Assembly (NCBI GenBank): GCA_963767645.1
Contig: CAVYEW010000018.1
Location: 434,001 to 498,000 of the forward strand
DNA length: 64,000 nt
Direction of reading: 5' to 3'
DNA from: DATFDN01 sp963767645
GTDB lineage: Bacteria; Pseudomonadota; Alphaproteobacteria; Acetobacterales; Acetobacteraceae
The notes beneath the pieces were generated by a model. That model saw nothing but the letters and a program-made list of their open reading frames with translations. It was not told the DNA's origin and searched no databases. The translations under genes and the position numbers were made by a program. How positions within the stretch are numbered: position 1 is the first letter of the stretch; each line of letters starts with the position of its first letter. Below, piece after piece: positions 18,862 through 28,399 of this stretch.

Positions 18862-19707
18862 ATGGACCAGCATCTGGCCAACATCGCCCTCCGCATCGCC
18901 GAGGCGCTGGAGCGTCTGGCCCCGCCCATGCGTCCGCAGCTTGATCTCGCCGGGGCCGATGCGTTCGTCTGGCACCCCGACCCGCCGCGCCTCGTGCCGG
19001 TGCGCAACGTGTCGCGCGTGGAGATCGGGCTGTTGAAGGGAGTCGAACGGCAGAAGCAAACGCTGCTCGCCAACACGCGCCGCTTCGCGCGCGGGCTGCC
19101 GTCCAACAACGCGATGCTGTGGGGCGCGCGCGGCATGGGAAAATCCTCGCTGGTAAAGGCCGTCCACGCGGTCATCGGCGCCGAGGCACCGAGCGCGCTG
19201 GCGCTGGTGGAGATCCACCGCGAGGACATCGGCTCGCTGCCCGAGCTGCTGAACGCGCTGCGCGGCAAGCGCCGCTGCATGATCCTGTGCGACGATCTCT
19301 CGTTCGAGCGGGAGGATGCCGACTACAAGGCGCTGAAATCCGTGCTGGAGGGCGGGATCGAAGGCCGGCCCGAGAACGTCGTGTTCTACGCCACCTCCAA
19401 CCGCCGTCATCTCATGCCGCGGGATATGATTGAGAACGAGCGCTCTACGGCCATCAATCCGTCGGAGGCCATCGAGGAGAAAGTGTCGCTGTCCGACCGC
19501 TTCGGCCTGTGGATCGGCTTCCATAACTGCGACCAGCCGACCTATTTCGAGATGGTGGAGGGCTATGCGGCGGCCATGCGCCTGCCGATCAGCCCCGACG
19601 AGCTGCGCGCGCAGGCCAATGAATGGTCGGTCACGCGCGGCGCCCGGTCAGGACGGGTGGCCTGGCAGTTCATCCAGGATCTGGCGGGCAGGCTCGGGGA
19701 GGGGTGA
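18862..19707 (+). CDS. DUF815 AAA-family ATPase
   Basis: This 281-aa AAA-type P-loop protein has Walker A GARGMGKSSLVK (about residue 90), Walker B CMILCDDLSFE, sensor-like ATSNRRHLMPRDM and the family region SLSDRFGLWIGF. DUF815 proteins are widespread in alphaproteobacteria beside yajC; their function is uncharacterised. The start at 18862 gives MDQHLANIAL. The last 60 bp overlap the 3' end of the convergent glycosyltransferase gene, so one of the two C-termini may be mis-called, though both frames are open. Confidence 0.9.
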   Translation: MDQHLANIALRIAEALERLAPPMRPQLDLAGADAFVWHPDPPRLVPVRNVSRVEIGLLKGVERQKQTLLANTRRFARGLPSNNAMLWGARGMGKSSLVKAVHAVIGAEAPSALALVEIHREDIGSLPELLNALRGKRRCMILCDDLSFEREDADYKALKSVLEGGIEGRPENVVFYATSNRRHLMPRDMIENERSTAINPSEAIEEKVSLSDRFGLWIGFHNCDQPTYFEMVEGYAAAMRLPISPDELRAQANEWSVTRGARSGRVAWQFIQDLAGRLGEG

Positions 19708-20994
19708 GGCCCCGGCACTCGCCTGGGAGCGCAGGAATGCTTCATAGACAGCGAACTGCTCGCCCCGGCTCAGCCCGGCGCGGGTTGCTTGGGCCAGGGC
19801 GGGCACCCCGCCTGAAGCGAGCTGAGCGATCCAGGCTTCGAGCTGCGCGGCGATGATGGCGGGATCGTTTGAGATCAGCCCGGCGTCGCGCTGGCGGATC
19901 ATTCCCGCGAGCACGCCCTTCTCGTAGCCGAGCATCAGGATCGGCCGTAGCGCGCCAAAATACTCGAACACCTTGGCCGGAAGGTTGCCCTCGTCACTCG
20001 GATGGTTGCGCTGCAGCAGCAGCAGGATGTCGGCCTCCGACTGCCGCGCCAGCGATTCCCGATAGGACACGCTCGGCATCACCACGGTCTGCTCGCACAC
20101 GCCATGACGTGCCGCCAAGGTATGCACCTGCTGCTCCGAAGGCCCGTAGAACGCGACTCGCACCCGGCGGCGCATCGTCTCGGGCAGGCGGGCGATCGCG
20201 GCGAACAGGGGGGAGGGGTCGCGGCGTCCCTCGTAGATGGTGCCGGTATAGACGATGCTCACCACGTCGTGCCGCGTCGGTGCGTGCGGCGGCGGCAGAT
20301 CTTCCGGAGCGTAGCCGTTCAGGACCGTGATGACCGGCTGGCGGTACACCGTCCGCAGGTCGCGCGCGACGACCGGGGATACCGTGACCAGCGCCGTGGC
20401 ATTCCGCAGAGTACGCCGCTCCATGATCCGGTCCAGTTGCTCGCGCCATGCCGGCCGGTCGTTGTAGACATTGCCGGACCACGGATCGCGAAGTTCGGCC
20501 ACGAATGGGACCGCGCTCTCAGCGCTGAGCCGGGCGGCCGCGATCAGGCCGGAGTAGGGGGGTGCGCTCGCCACGATGAGATCGGGCCGCCAGTCGCGCA
20601 TCAGCTCGCGTCCCAGCGCGACGGCCGGCGTCAGCCAGCTGGCCTGCTTGTCGGGGATGTGTCTCGCCGCGTACCAATGCCGCCGCAACGCCTGGGCCGT
20701 CCGCTGCCGGCCCGCTCCGAGCAGGCCCGTTGCCCTCCGCACCGCGGAGCCGGCGGACGTTGCTGCGGCGTGGGGCGGCGTCTCCGGCGCCGGGTCAGGA
20801 CGGCTTACGATCGCATGCGGCACTTCGAGCGGCAGGCTCAGCGGTGCCTGGAGCGGGCCGGCGACGACGCGGAGCTCGTGCCCCGCATCCTGCATATACT
20901 TGGCGAACTTGCCGGTGCGGACGGCGCCGATCGCGTTGGTCGGCGGAAACCAATAGCTCACGAACAGGAGGCGCATCGCCGGGCAGGCGGTCAT
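19648..20994 (-). CDS. Glycosyltransferase family 4-like protein
   Basis: This 448-aa protein starts with a GT-B fold strand (MRLLFVSYWFPPTNAIGAVR). The N-terminal domain includes VASAPPYSGLIAA and AELRDPWSGN. The C-terminal nucleotide-sugar domain includes VYTGTIYEGRRDPSPLF and GNLPAKVFEYFGALRPIL. This matches GT4-type enzymes of exopolysaccharide assembly. The ATG at 20994 overlaps the asparagine-synthase-like stop as ATGA; an internal ATG at 20976 starts the conserved strand and may be used instead. It overlaps the convergent DUF815 gene by 60 bp. The acceptor is unknown. Confidence 0.87.
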   Translation of the reverse strand: MTACPAMRLLFVSYWFPPTNAIGAVRTGKFAKYMQDAGHELRVVAGPLQAPLSLPLEVPHAIVSRPDPAPETPPHAAATSAGSAVRRATGLLGAGRQRTAQALRRHWYAARHIPDKQASWLTPAVALGRELMRDWRPDLIVASAPPYSGLIAAARLSAESAVPFVAELRDPWSGNVYNDRPAWREQLDRIMERRTLRNATALVTVSPVVARDLRTVYRQPVITVLNGYAPEDLPPPHAPTRHDVVSIVYTGTIYEGRRDPSPLFAAIARLPETMRRRVRVAFYGPSEQQVHTLAARHGVCEQTVVMPSVSYRESLARQSEADILLLLQRNHPSDEGNLPAKVFEYFGALRPILMLGYEKGVLAGMIRQRDAGLISNDPAIIAAQLEAWIAQLASGGVPALAQATRAGLSRGEQFAVYEAFLRSQASAGASPLPEPARQILDELPGHPS

Positions 20995-22917
20995 GCGTGG
21001 ACCATCTCTCGCAGGTCCGTCGCCGACGAGCCGTCCAGTTCGGTGGCGAGGAAACCGTCGAAGATCAGCAGCAGCCAGATGGGCAGGCTGTGATCGAGGC
21101 GGCCGGAGTGATGCTCGTCAAGCAGGCGGCCGAGCGCGCCCTGCTCGAACAGGCCGCTGTCGCGCATCCTGTCCGACAGGACATGAGCGCGCACCCGCGC
21201 CGCCTCGCGCCGGAACAGCGCGGCGAGCGAGGTGGCGAAGCCCTGCTTGGGACGGTCGAGCACCGCCTCCGGCAGCAGCGGCCGCAGCGCCCGCTTCAGC
21301 ACATGCTTGCCGGAGGCGCCGCGGATCTTCAGCTCCGGCGCCAGCGACATCCCCCATTCGACCAGGCGGTGGTCGAGCAGAGGCGCCCGGACCTCGAGCG
21401 AGTTGGCCATGCTGGCGCGATCGACCTTCACCAGGATGCCGCCGGACAGCCAGGTCTGCAGGTCGGCGTACTGCGCCTGCGCCAGCGCGTCCTCGGTGGC
21501 GCTCTCGGCCATCAGCGTGGCGAGACGGGCGGCCGGGTCGTAGCCGTCCAGCTCGGCAGCCAAGTGTGGGGAGAGCAGCGCGCGGCGGCGTTCGTCCTGC
21601 ACCCGCGCCACGGTGCGGAAATAGCCCATCGCGCTGTCCAGGCTGAGCTCGGTCAGCGTCGCCTTCGCGCGCAGCCAGCGCGGCGCGCGATCCAGCTTCG
21701 GATAGAGCCGCGCCAGGTCGCCCAGGACGCGACGCCGCACCGGCGCGGGCAGCAGCGCGCGCGCCGATTCGGCGAGCTTGTGAAAACGGTAGCGGCGATA
21801 GCCGGCAAACACCTCGTCCCCCCCGTCGCCGGAGATGGCAACCGTCGCATGGCGCCGCGCCAGGGCGCAGACGGTATGGGTCGGCACCGAGGATTGATCG
21901 CCGAACGGCTCGCCGAAGATGCTGCCTTGCAGCCGCGCCGCGCCGATCATGTCGATGCTGGCGGCACGCTCGTTATGCTGGCGCGTGCCGTAGCGGCGCG
22001 CGACCATCTCGGCGTACGGGGTCTCGTCCTCGCTGCCCTCGAAGCCGATGGTGAACGTGTCGAGCGGCGTCTCGCGCAGCGATGCCGCGATGGCGACCAC
22101 GCCGGCGGAGTCGACGCCGCCGGAGAGGAAGGCGCCCAGGGGCACATCGGAGACCAGCCGCGCGGCCGTGGCGGCGCGCAGGCGGCCGGACAGCTCGGCC
22201 ACGGCCTCGGGCTCGCCGATGGCGAGCGGGGCGGTCGCGGGCCGCCAATAGCGGTGCGGGGCAGGAGCAGCCTCGCCGCGGCGCAGGATCAGGCAATGCG
22301 CGGCTGGCAGCCGGCGAACGCCGGCGTAGATCGTCGCCGGATCGGGAATGTAGCCGTAGGCGAGGAAATCCTCGATCGCGCTGGCGCTGAGGGTGCGCGG
22401 CAGGTCGCCGACCTCGCGCAACGCCGCCATCTCGGAGGCGAACACGACCCGGCCGTCGGGCAGGGTCGCGTGATAGAGCGGCTTCTTACCGAGCCGGTCA
22501 CGCGCCAGGAACAGCGATCTGGCGTCCCCGGTCCCACAGCGCGAAGGCGAACATCCCGTCGATCCGATCCAGGCAGTCCGGTCCCCATTCCTCCCAGGCG
22601 TGGATGATCGTCTCCGTGTCGCAGCGCGTGCGGAAGGCATGGCCCAGCGCCCGCAGCTCCGGCATCAGGGCCTGGAAATTGTAGATCATGCCGTTGAAGA
22701 CGAGGGCCACCGAGCCGTCCTCGTTGTACATCGGCTGCTGCCCGGCGCGCGGGTCGATGATGGCTAAACGGCGATGGCCGAGCCCGATCCCCGGCTCCAG
22801 GTGGAAGCCATCGCCGTCCGGCCCGCGATGAGCCAGCGCGCGGGTCATGCGCCGCAGCAGGTCGTGATCCACCTCTTGCGCGGCATCGGGATTGAAGATG
22901 CCTGCCAGACCGCACAT
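20991..22917 (-). CDS. asnB: Asparagine synthetase B-like amidotransferase (exosortase-system type), one frameshift
   Basis: About 640 aa if read across one +1 frameshift. The N-terminal class-II glutaminase is intact: MCGLAGIF with Cys2, LAHRGPDGDGFH and GHRRLAIIDPRAGQQPM. It ends at ALWDRG, where an extra base in CCCC (22526-22529) breaks the frame. The second frame continues RSLFLARDRLGKKPLYH with the ATP-pyrophosphatase loop FLSGGVDSAGVV and ISGDGGDEVFAGYRRY. The sequence resembles the exosortase-A-associated amidotransferase 1 family, which occurs with glycosyltransferases in polysaccharide loci. The glycosyltransferase coupled downstream fits that. Confidence 0.9.
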
Positions 22918-23049
22918 GCGCCCGCTCCCGTTGCTCTCATGGCATTAATTGACTTTCATGTGAGGAGGCAAGCGAACTCTGCTCGGCCGCTGCGTTGCGC
23001 GCCACCTTTCGTCAGGGCATCCTCGCCGCCGAGCCGACAGGAGCGCGTC

Positions 23050-23937
23050 ATGTCGCAGGCAGCCGTCAGGAGCGATACCCAGACCCGCATCGAGGTTGTT
23101 CCGACCGGCGCTGCGCTCGGCGCCGAGCTGCGCGGGATCGACCTTCGCGAGATGGACGATGCGGTGTTCACAGCCGTCCATCGCGCCTGGCTCGATCACC
23201 TGGTGGTGCTGGTCCGCGCCCAGCGCCTGTCCGACGACGACCTGATCGCGTTCAGCCGCCGGTTCGGGGCGCTCGACTGGGCGCCGGTGCAGGAGAACGG
23301 CCGCCGCTTCGTCGACGGCAAGCCCGAGATCTACGTCGTCTCCAACGTGGTCGAGAATGGCGTCGCAATCGGCAGCCTCGGCGCCGGAGAGGCGGTCTGG
23401 CACACCGACATGTCGTACCTGCCGGACCCGCCCAAGGCGAGCATCCTGTACGCGCTGGAGGTGCCGCAATCGGGCGGGGCGACCGGGTTCTGCAACATGT
23501 ACCGCGCCTATGAGGAGCTGCCCGAGACGCTGAAGCGCCGCATCGAGGGGCGGAGGCTCAAGCATGACGGCACCTACAACAGCGGCGGCTATGTCCGCGA
23601 GGGCGTAGCGCCGACCGACGATCCGATGACCTCGCCCGGCACCTTCCATCCCCTGGTCTATACGCACCCTGAAACCGGGCGGCGGGCGCTCTATCTCGGC
23701 CGGCGGCGCAATGCCTATGTCGAGGGCCTGAGCTTGCCGGATTCGGAGGCGCTGCTGGACGCGCTCTGGGAGCACGCGACCCGCGACGCGCTGACCTGGT
23801 ACAACGATTGGCGGGTCGGCGACCTGGTGCTGTGGGACAATCGCTGCACCATGCACCGCCGCGATCCGTTCGATCCGACCGCGCGGCGGGTGATGCACCG
23901 CACGCAGATCAAGGGCGAGGCGCGGCCGGGGTTCTAG
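23050..23937 (+). CDS. TauD/TfdA-family Fe(II)/2-oxoglutarate dioxygenase
   Basis: This 295-aa non-haem iron dioxygenase has the facial triad His-X-Asp in VWHTDMSYLPDPPKAS (about residues 118-120) and the distal His within DNRCTMHRRDPFD. The 2-oxoglutarate-binding Arg lies in DPTARRVMHRTQIKG. The early region GAALGAELRGIDLREMDD is typical of the family. Substrates range from taurine to chlorinated phenoxyacetates and are not predictable here. ATG 23050 (MSQAAVRSDT) is chosen over longer open frame. Its TAG stop is the outer edge of an inverted repeat bounding the next region. Confidence 0.9.
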   Translation: MSQAAVRSDTQTRIEVVPTGAALGAELRGIDLREMDDAVFTAVHRAWLDHLVVLVRAQRLSDDDLIAFSRRFGALDWAPVQENGRRFVDGKPEIYVVSNVVENGVAIGSLGAGEAVWHTDMSYLPDPPKASILYALEVPQSGGATGFCNMYRAYEELPETLKRRIEGRRLKHDGTYNSGGYVREGVAPTDDPMTSPGTFHPLVYTHPETGRRALYLGRRRNAYVEGLSLPDSEALLDALWEHATRDALTWYNDWRVGDLVLWDNRCTMHRRDPFDPTARRVMHRTQIKGEARPGF

Positions 23938-23957
23938 AGCGTGTTACGGACCTAACC
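23936..23957 (+). repeat. Left arm of a 22-bp inverted repeat pair
   Basis: AGAGCGTGTT-ACGGACCTAACC. The reverse complement of 26581-26602 matches 20 of 22 positions. The pair brackets 2.67 kb of cupin genes and a broken DUF5655 gene. The arm begins within the dioxygenase stop codon. Confidence 0.6.
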
Positions 23958-23992
23958 CTCGGGTGCACTTAACTGGAATGAGGTAAGTGCTC

Positions 23993-24040
23993 TACACATC
24001 CGCGCGCGACCCAAAGCAAACATTCGCACCGGACTTCTGC
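23993..24040 (-). repeat. Fragment of a dispersed intergenic repeat (NV-FGS-ADI type)
   Basis: Read leftwards it translates as SGANVCFGSRADV, close to the spurious peptide NVRFGSKADI that marks a dispersed intergenic repeat in many alphaproteobacteria. It is short and partial. Confidence 0.35.
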
Positions 24041-24190
24041 AACAGATAAGTCGTTGATGTAGCGTGGCCTGGCCTGCATTGCAGAAGGCTTAAATTTGGC
24101 AGCTGGAGGGCTGCTGGTGAGGACAATGGCCTAATGACATACTTCTGTGGGCCCCCTTCAGAGGCCGCAAAATTAAGAAAGGGGAAGGTC

Positions 24191-24508
24191 ATGCCGACAC
24201 TACCGACACTCAATGTCCTGCACCGCGCCGAGTTTCCTGGTGATCACTATGCCACTGTGATGGTGCTGATCGAGAACGTGGCTGGCGCGCCGCGGCACAC
24301 GCATCCGGGTTTAGAAATGACCTATATCTTGGAGGGCGAGTTCACGTTGTTGGTGGACGGGCGACCCAATCAAGCATTGAAGCCGGGCGACTGGTTCCAA
24401 GTCCCTGCCGAAGTGCCGCACAGTGTGGAAATCGTCAGTGACAAGCCGGGGCGTGCACTCGCACACTATGTCATCGAGAAGGACAAGCCGCTGACCTCCT
24501 GGCTATAG
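24191..24508 (+). CDS. Cupin-domain protein
   Basis: This 105-aa single-domain cupin has motif 1 RHTHPGLEMTYILEGEFTLL (metal-binding His and Glu) and motif 2 GDWFQVPAEVPHSVEI (distal His). Small cupins of this size are often anti-sigma-like sensors or minor enzymes, so no function is assigned. A strong Shine-Dalgarno (AGGGGAAGG) sits 5-10 nt upstream of ATG 24191, favouring it over an in-frame ATG at 24134. It is convergent with a second, unrelated cupin 9 nt away. Its codon use looks less GC-biased than the surroundings, suggesting transfer. Confidence 0.83.
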   Translation: MPTLPTLNVLHRAEFPGDHYATVMVLIENVAGAPRHTHPGLEMTYILEGEFTLLVDGRPNQALKPGDWFQVPAEVPHSVEIVSDKPGRALAHYVIEKDKPLTSWL

Positions 24509-24517
24509 GGCACCGGG

Positions 24518-24934
24518 TTACCGCTTACGCGGGTCCTCGGCTGGGTTGACATAATCGATACCAAACGGCCCGATGAATTGGACCTGGACAATCGCTTCCT
24601 CATCGTCGGTCCAGATATAATGGGATCGTTTGGCCGGGACGACGGCGAAGGTGCCCGCCTCCAACATCTGGCCCTTCGATGTGTCGAACACGTCCCCCAA
24701 GCCATAGCCGAGACGGCCACTGAGCACGGTAGCCACTTCCGCGAATGGATGATTATGTGGCGGATGCTTACAGTGCGGCGGCAACTTGACGCGAAGCACT
24801 GTCACCTCAGCTTTTTGCGGATTGCCGACCAGAAACGCACCTTTGGCATTCGGGATGGCCGGACTATCCGCCCAAGGCACCCGATCGGGGGTCACAAGGA
24901 TGGCTTCATCTGCTGCAGATGACGCACCTGACAT
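24518..24934 (-). CDS. Cupin-domain protein
   Basis: This 138-aa cupin has motif 1 HPPHNHPFAEVATVLSGRLGYG (three His and Glu ligands) and motif 2 LEAGTFAVVPAKRSHYIW. It resembles the ChrR/quercetinase-like single-domain cupins found as accessory genes. No signal peptide is visible in MSGASSAADEAILVT. It is convergent with the other cupin, and both lie inside the inverted-repeat-bounded segment. The catalytic role is not known. Confidence 0.82.
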   Translation of the reverse strand: MSGASSAADEAILVTPDRVPWADSPAIPNAKGAFLVGNPQKAEVTVLRVKLPPHCKHPPHNHPFAEVATVLSGRLGYGLGDVFDTSKGQMLEAGTFAVVPAKRSHYIWTDDEEAIVQVQFIGPFGIDYVNPAEDPRKR

Positions 24935-25182
24935 GGGGTGCCTCCGGTTTATTGGGCCTCAGAGAGCCGACACTGGAGCATAAACCAGCCTAGCGACGCA
25001 ACGCATGCGCCTCAGACGGCGGCGGCGGCACGTAGCCGTCTATGCCGCCTGGATGTCGCCAAGCCCCATTGCAGTAAGTGACGCCAAACGAGACCATCTT
25101 CCTATGATCTCTATTTCTCGTAGATGCTGTCAGGGAATTCTGGTGCTGCGTTTTTCTTGATTAATGCAGCTTACCCGTCCCC

Positions 25183-26348
25183 CTATGACGCCTCGTAACT
25201 CTGCTCAAAAAGCTGTTTGGCGCGTTCTAGGTCTTCCGGCTTAGACAGGGTGACCTCTAGATCACCAGTGCCATAGTGACCAATCTTGCTAACGTCGCGA
25301 GTAAAGCCGGGCTGCAATTCGACGGTCGTCGGTTCGACCTTCAAATACACCAACATCTTGCGTGCAGTCGGCTTGATCTCGATGCAAGCAAAGTTCTTCA
25401 GGCGCGTGAATGCGAAATAGTTCTTCAGTGTGCGTTCCTGCACGTCGTCGCCAAGGGCGCGCAGGAAGGCTCGCGTAGATTCGAATAGGTCGGTCAGAGT
25501 TGGGTCTGCATCCGCGAGGTATTCGACAATGGTTGTGTATTTGCCGACGCCCGTGCTGCCAGGAACGGTATCCCGGGCCGCCTGTTTTCGCACGGCTCGG
25601 TTCCTGTTGTGGTGGTGACAAGATCAAGGAGGAGAAGGTCGTCGTCCCGGCGATGGCACTTACTATCGTCTGTGACGTCACTGGTCGCGTATTCGGCCAT
25701 AACCCGGCAGCGTATGCCTTTACTCCCAGCAACATAGGCGTCATCCGCGTCGGAGCGGTGCTCGGCTTCCTATCGGAAAGCTGGATCAGCATCCAGCCGC
25801 TCTCCAATGGGGTCGTGTGGTCGCTTTACACCGGTTTATATGCTCTTCGCGGCATGGGTCTTCGTGCCGACGGGCCAAACCGCACAGTCGCGATGGCCGT
25901 GGCGATGCTTCTCGCCGGGCCAAGCTACTTCTGCTTACGGCGTGCTCGTCATACCGGCGTGAAGTCTCCGGCAATGCAGATCAGACGTGGCGCGGACCTA
26001 GGTCCACGCTTCGGTCAGCTTCCTGCCTCGCCGGAACGCTCCAGCACCAGCCATTCGAAATCACGCCGATGGTCCATAAGCCAATCAAGATAGAACAGGC
26101 CCTGGTTGATGACGTTCTCGTTCGAAGCGCGTTTGTATTCAATGATGACCGGGCAGAAATTCTCGTCCATGCTGAGCGTGTCAATCCTGCCATTGGTTGT
26201 GCGATGTTCAGAGGCAAGGAAGCGTATACCGAGCAGGCCGTCGAGATTGCGCTCGAAGAGGGCCTAAGGGAGCGTTCGAGCGAAGCATCGCGCCTTGCAG
26301 CTCAGAAACACCGCCGGATGCCAGGCGGAAAAGCTTAAGGTCACTCAT
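25183..26348 (-). pseudogene. DUF5655 / NucS-like protein gene, broken by frameshifts and an insertion
   Basis: From memory of the family, an intact homologue of about 310 aa starts MSDLKLFRL. Here the pieces are all present on the minus strand but out of frame: MSDLKLFRLASGGVSELQG, then RFLASEHRTTNGRIDTL, CPVIIEYKRASNENVINQGL, SAPRLICIAGDFT, RYDEHAV, DDDLLLLDLV and a long intact C-terminus (TRDVSKIGHYGTGDLEVTL to FEQSYEAS). There are at least four frame changes, an in-frame TGA near 26040, and about 278 bp of foreign sequence between DEHAV and DDDLLLL. This is a decayed gene, although some indels may be sequencing errors. Confidence 0.8.
25653..25930 (+). other. Foreign ~278-bp insert with its own open frame inside the DUF5655 gene
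   Basis: The insert replaces about 48 bp expected between DEHAVKQ and RRFGDD of the host gene. On the opposite strand it carries an ATG (25653) opening MALTIVCDVTGRVFGHNPAA with hydrophobic stretches (IGVIRVGAVLGFLS; TVAMAVAMLLAG), like a fragment of a small membrane protein. The frame runs past the insert into shadow sequence. No transposase or clear terminal repeats were found. Confidence 0.45.
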
Positions 26349-26735
26349 TGCGGAGCTTGTCGTCGTTCATTGACCGGCCTTCGGTGCGAACTAATTCTTG
26401 TCGCGCTTCTCGCGCGTTTGTAAGGCAGAGTCAAAGCTACATAAGCCCAATATGGAGACTGCGCGCAGGGCGTAATTCCCAGATATCGTGCAGATTTGCA
26501 ATCAACGTCCGCATCCCACCAGCAAGGGCGGACTGGACAATCACCCACAAAACCAGATCATCCGGGTTACTGCAACCATAGGCTAGGTCCGCAACACGCT
26601 CTGGGTTTGCCATTCTGCGGCCGCTTTACAATCGAGGAGATAGGATCGGCGCGTTCGTGGGCAAAATCAGGTCGGCCTAGCGGTCCCATCCAACAGCGTG
26701 TACTCCGAGGACCGATCCAGAAGGCGAGGCGCGTC
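26349..26735. other. 387-bp region without a recognised gene
   Basis: The composition is less GC-rich than the surroundings. A leftward 58-codon open frame (starting MANPERVADLAYGCSNPDD and ending near the LHIGLM codons) is present but matches nothing I know. The right inverted-repeat arm lies inside. The DUF29 gene starts at the right edge. Confidence 0.4.
26581..26602 (-). repeat. Right arm of a 22-bp inverted repeat pair
   Basis: On the minus strand it reads AGAGCGTGTT-GCGGACCTAGCC, 20 of 22 identical to the left arm at 23936-23957 in opposite orientation. No obvious target-site duplication flanks the pair. Confidence 0.6.
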
Positions 26736-27202
26736 ATGTCGGGGGATTTGTACGAGCGCGATGCCCTAGCCTGGGCCGAGCAGCAAGCGGATCTGCTGCG
26801 CCGGCGGCGGCGGGGGAGCGGCTAACGCGGCGGTGGACTGCCCAAGTGATCGAGGAGGTGCAGGACGTGGGCCTATCGGAGCTGCGCGCCTGCCAAAGCC
26901 TATTACAGCAGGCGTTGACGCATCTGCTCAAGCTGCGCGCATGGCCGGGCAGCCAGGCTGCGGCGCACTGGCGAGGCGAGGCGGGAACCTTCCTCGATGA
27001 CGCTGGGCGCCGATTCACTCCCTCCATGCGGCAACGGATCGGCCTGGACGATCTCTACGCCAAAGCGTTGCGTCGGGCGCGGGCGGAGGACGACGCAAGC
27101 ACTCCGCGCCCGCTGCCCGAGACATGCCCATTCACCTTGGACGAGCTGCTGGCCGGGGACGTGGCGGGGCTGGTCGCCCAACTGTCCAGCCCGAACGCCT
27201 GA
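26736..27202 (+). CDS. DUF29 family protein, one frameshift
   Basis: A DUF29 protein of about 155 aa if one base is restored. The first frame gives MSGDLYERDALAWAEQQADL (typical DUF29 opening) then RRRR. A missing G in the GGGGG run at 26811-26815 shifts the frame, after which VIEEVQDVGLSELRACQSLL, LTHLLKLRAWPG and CPFTLDELLAGD follow, matching the family from its Glu-rich helix to the C-terminus. DUF29 proteins are small helical proteins abundant in cyanobacteria and alphaproteobacteria, often in toxin-antitoxin-like or mobile contexts, with no established function. The stop abuts the convergent SDR stop. Confidence 0.82.
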
Positions 27203-28246
27203 CTACAGCGTGTACTCCAGCCGCTCCGGCCCGCCATCGGTCTTGCTCGGGGCCGAGCGCGCCATTTCCAGCCCGGTCTGCAAGGCGAGCAGCGCGCCCG
27301 CCGCGGCGAGGCCGCCGAGGCCGAGCCTTGAGGCCGCGCGCAGGCCGCCGCGCAGCGCCATGTGGCGCCAGCCGCCCGACACCGCCGCCGCGGCGAGCGG
27401 CTTGAACAGGTTGCCGGAGGTCTTGTCCGACGGCGCCGCCTGGCTCAGATAGCCGCCGATGACCTTGTTCATCGCCCAGCGCCCGAGCGCCGGGGCGACG
27501 GCGTAGCCGATGCGCGCCAGCGTCGCCACAGATCCGACCGTGGCCGCGCTCGTCTCGGGATGGCGGGCCAGGCGCAGCATCGTCTCGGCGACCCGCTCGG
27601 CGCCATAGACGGGCGGCGCCGGCTTCAAAAATCGCCCGGTGTAGTTCGCGCCGTGCTGCACGCCGGGCGTGTCGATGAAGGACGGGAACACGTCGCATAC
27701 ATGGACGTTGGGCGAGTCCGACAGCTCGGCGCGCAGGCTCTCCGACAGGCCGCGCACGCCGAACTTGCTCGCGCTGTAGGCGGCGGCCAGCGGCGCCGCG
27801 ACCCAGCCGCCGAACGAGATGTTGTTGATCAGCACGCCGCCTTGCTCCTGGCGCAGGAAGTGCTCGAGCGCCGCATACGCGCCGTGCAGATAGCCGAGCA
27901 GGTTCACCTCTATCACCTGGTCATGCGCCTCCACCGGGGTCTCGGTGAAGCGGCCGACGGCGCCGACCCCGGCATTGTTGATCCAGACGTCGATCCGCCC
28001 GTTGAAGGCGCGCGCGGCATGCTCGGCCAGGCGGCGTACGGCGCGCGGCAGCGTCACGTCGGTCGGCACCGCCAGCGCCCGCCCGCCGGCGCCGCGCGCC
28101 TCCCGCGCCGCTTGCGACAGGGTGCGGCGGTCCCGCGCCGCGAGGACGACGTTGGCCCCCTCGCGCGCGAAGGCGATCGCCGCCGCGCGTCCGATGCCGG
28201 ACGAGGCCCCCGTGATGACCACCGTCGCATTCGTCAAGTCGCGCAT
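27203..28246 (-). CDS. Short-chain dehydrogenase/reductase
   Basis: This 347-aa classical SDR has the NAD(P) motif TGASSGIGRAAA (residues 13-24), NNAGVG, catalytic Ser in NISFGGWVAAPLA and YSASK (Tyr-X3-Lys). A C-terminal extension of about 90 residues beyond the usual 250 ends in a hydrophobic segment (GLGGLAAAGALLALQTGLE), suggesting membrane association. The start at 28246 gives MRDLTNATVVITG; a very long open frame running upstream is an artefact of high GC. It is divergent from the MBL hydrolase. Substrate unknown. Confidence 0.9.
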   Translation of the reverse strand: MRDLTNATVVITGASSGIGRAAAIAFAREGANVVLAARDRRTLSQAAREARGAGGRALAVPTDVTLPRAVRRLAEHAARAFNGRIDVWINNAGVGAVGRFTETPVEAHDQVIEVNLLGYLHGAYAALEHFLRQEQGGVLINNISFGGWVAAPLAAAYSASKFGVRGLSESLRAELSDSPNVHVCDVFPSFIDTPGVQHGANYTGRFLKPAPPVYGAERVAETMLRLARHPETSAATVGSVATLARIGYAVAPALGRWAMNKVIGGYLSQAAPSDKTSGNLFKPLAAAAVSGGWRHMALRGGLRAASRLGLGGLAAAGALLALQTGLEMARSAPSKTDGGPERLEYTL

Positions 28247-28399
28247 GTCCGCCTCCGGCACTCGCCGCCCATTCCAGCCAACGCCGGCAGGGCTTGTCCG
28301 TTGCCGGCCGTTTCCGGAACTCCTCTCCCGTCGCCGGCGTTGCTTGCCCCGAGACAGCGAGCGGCAAGGCCCCGCGCGACGACAGCATTCGGGAGCGAC

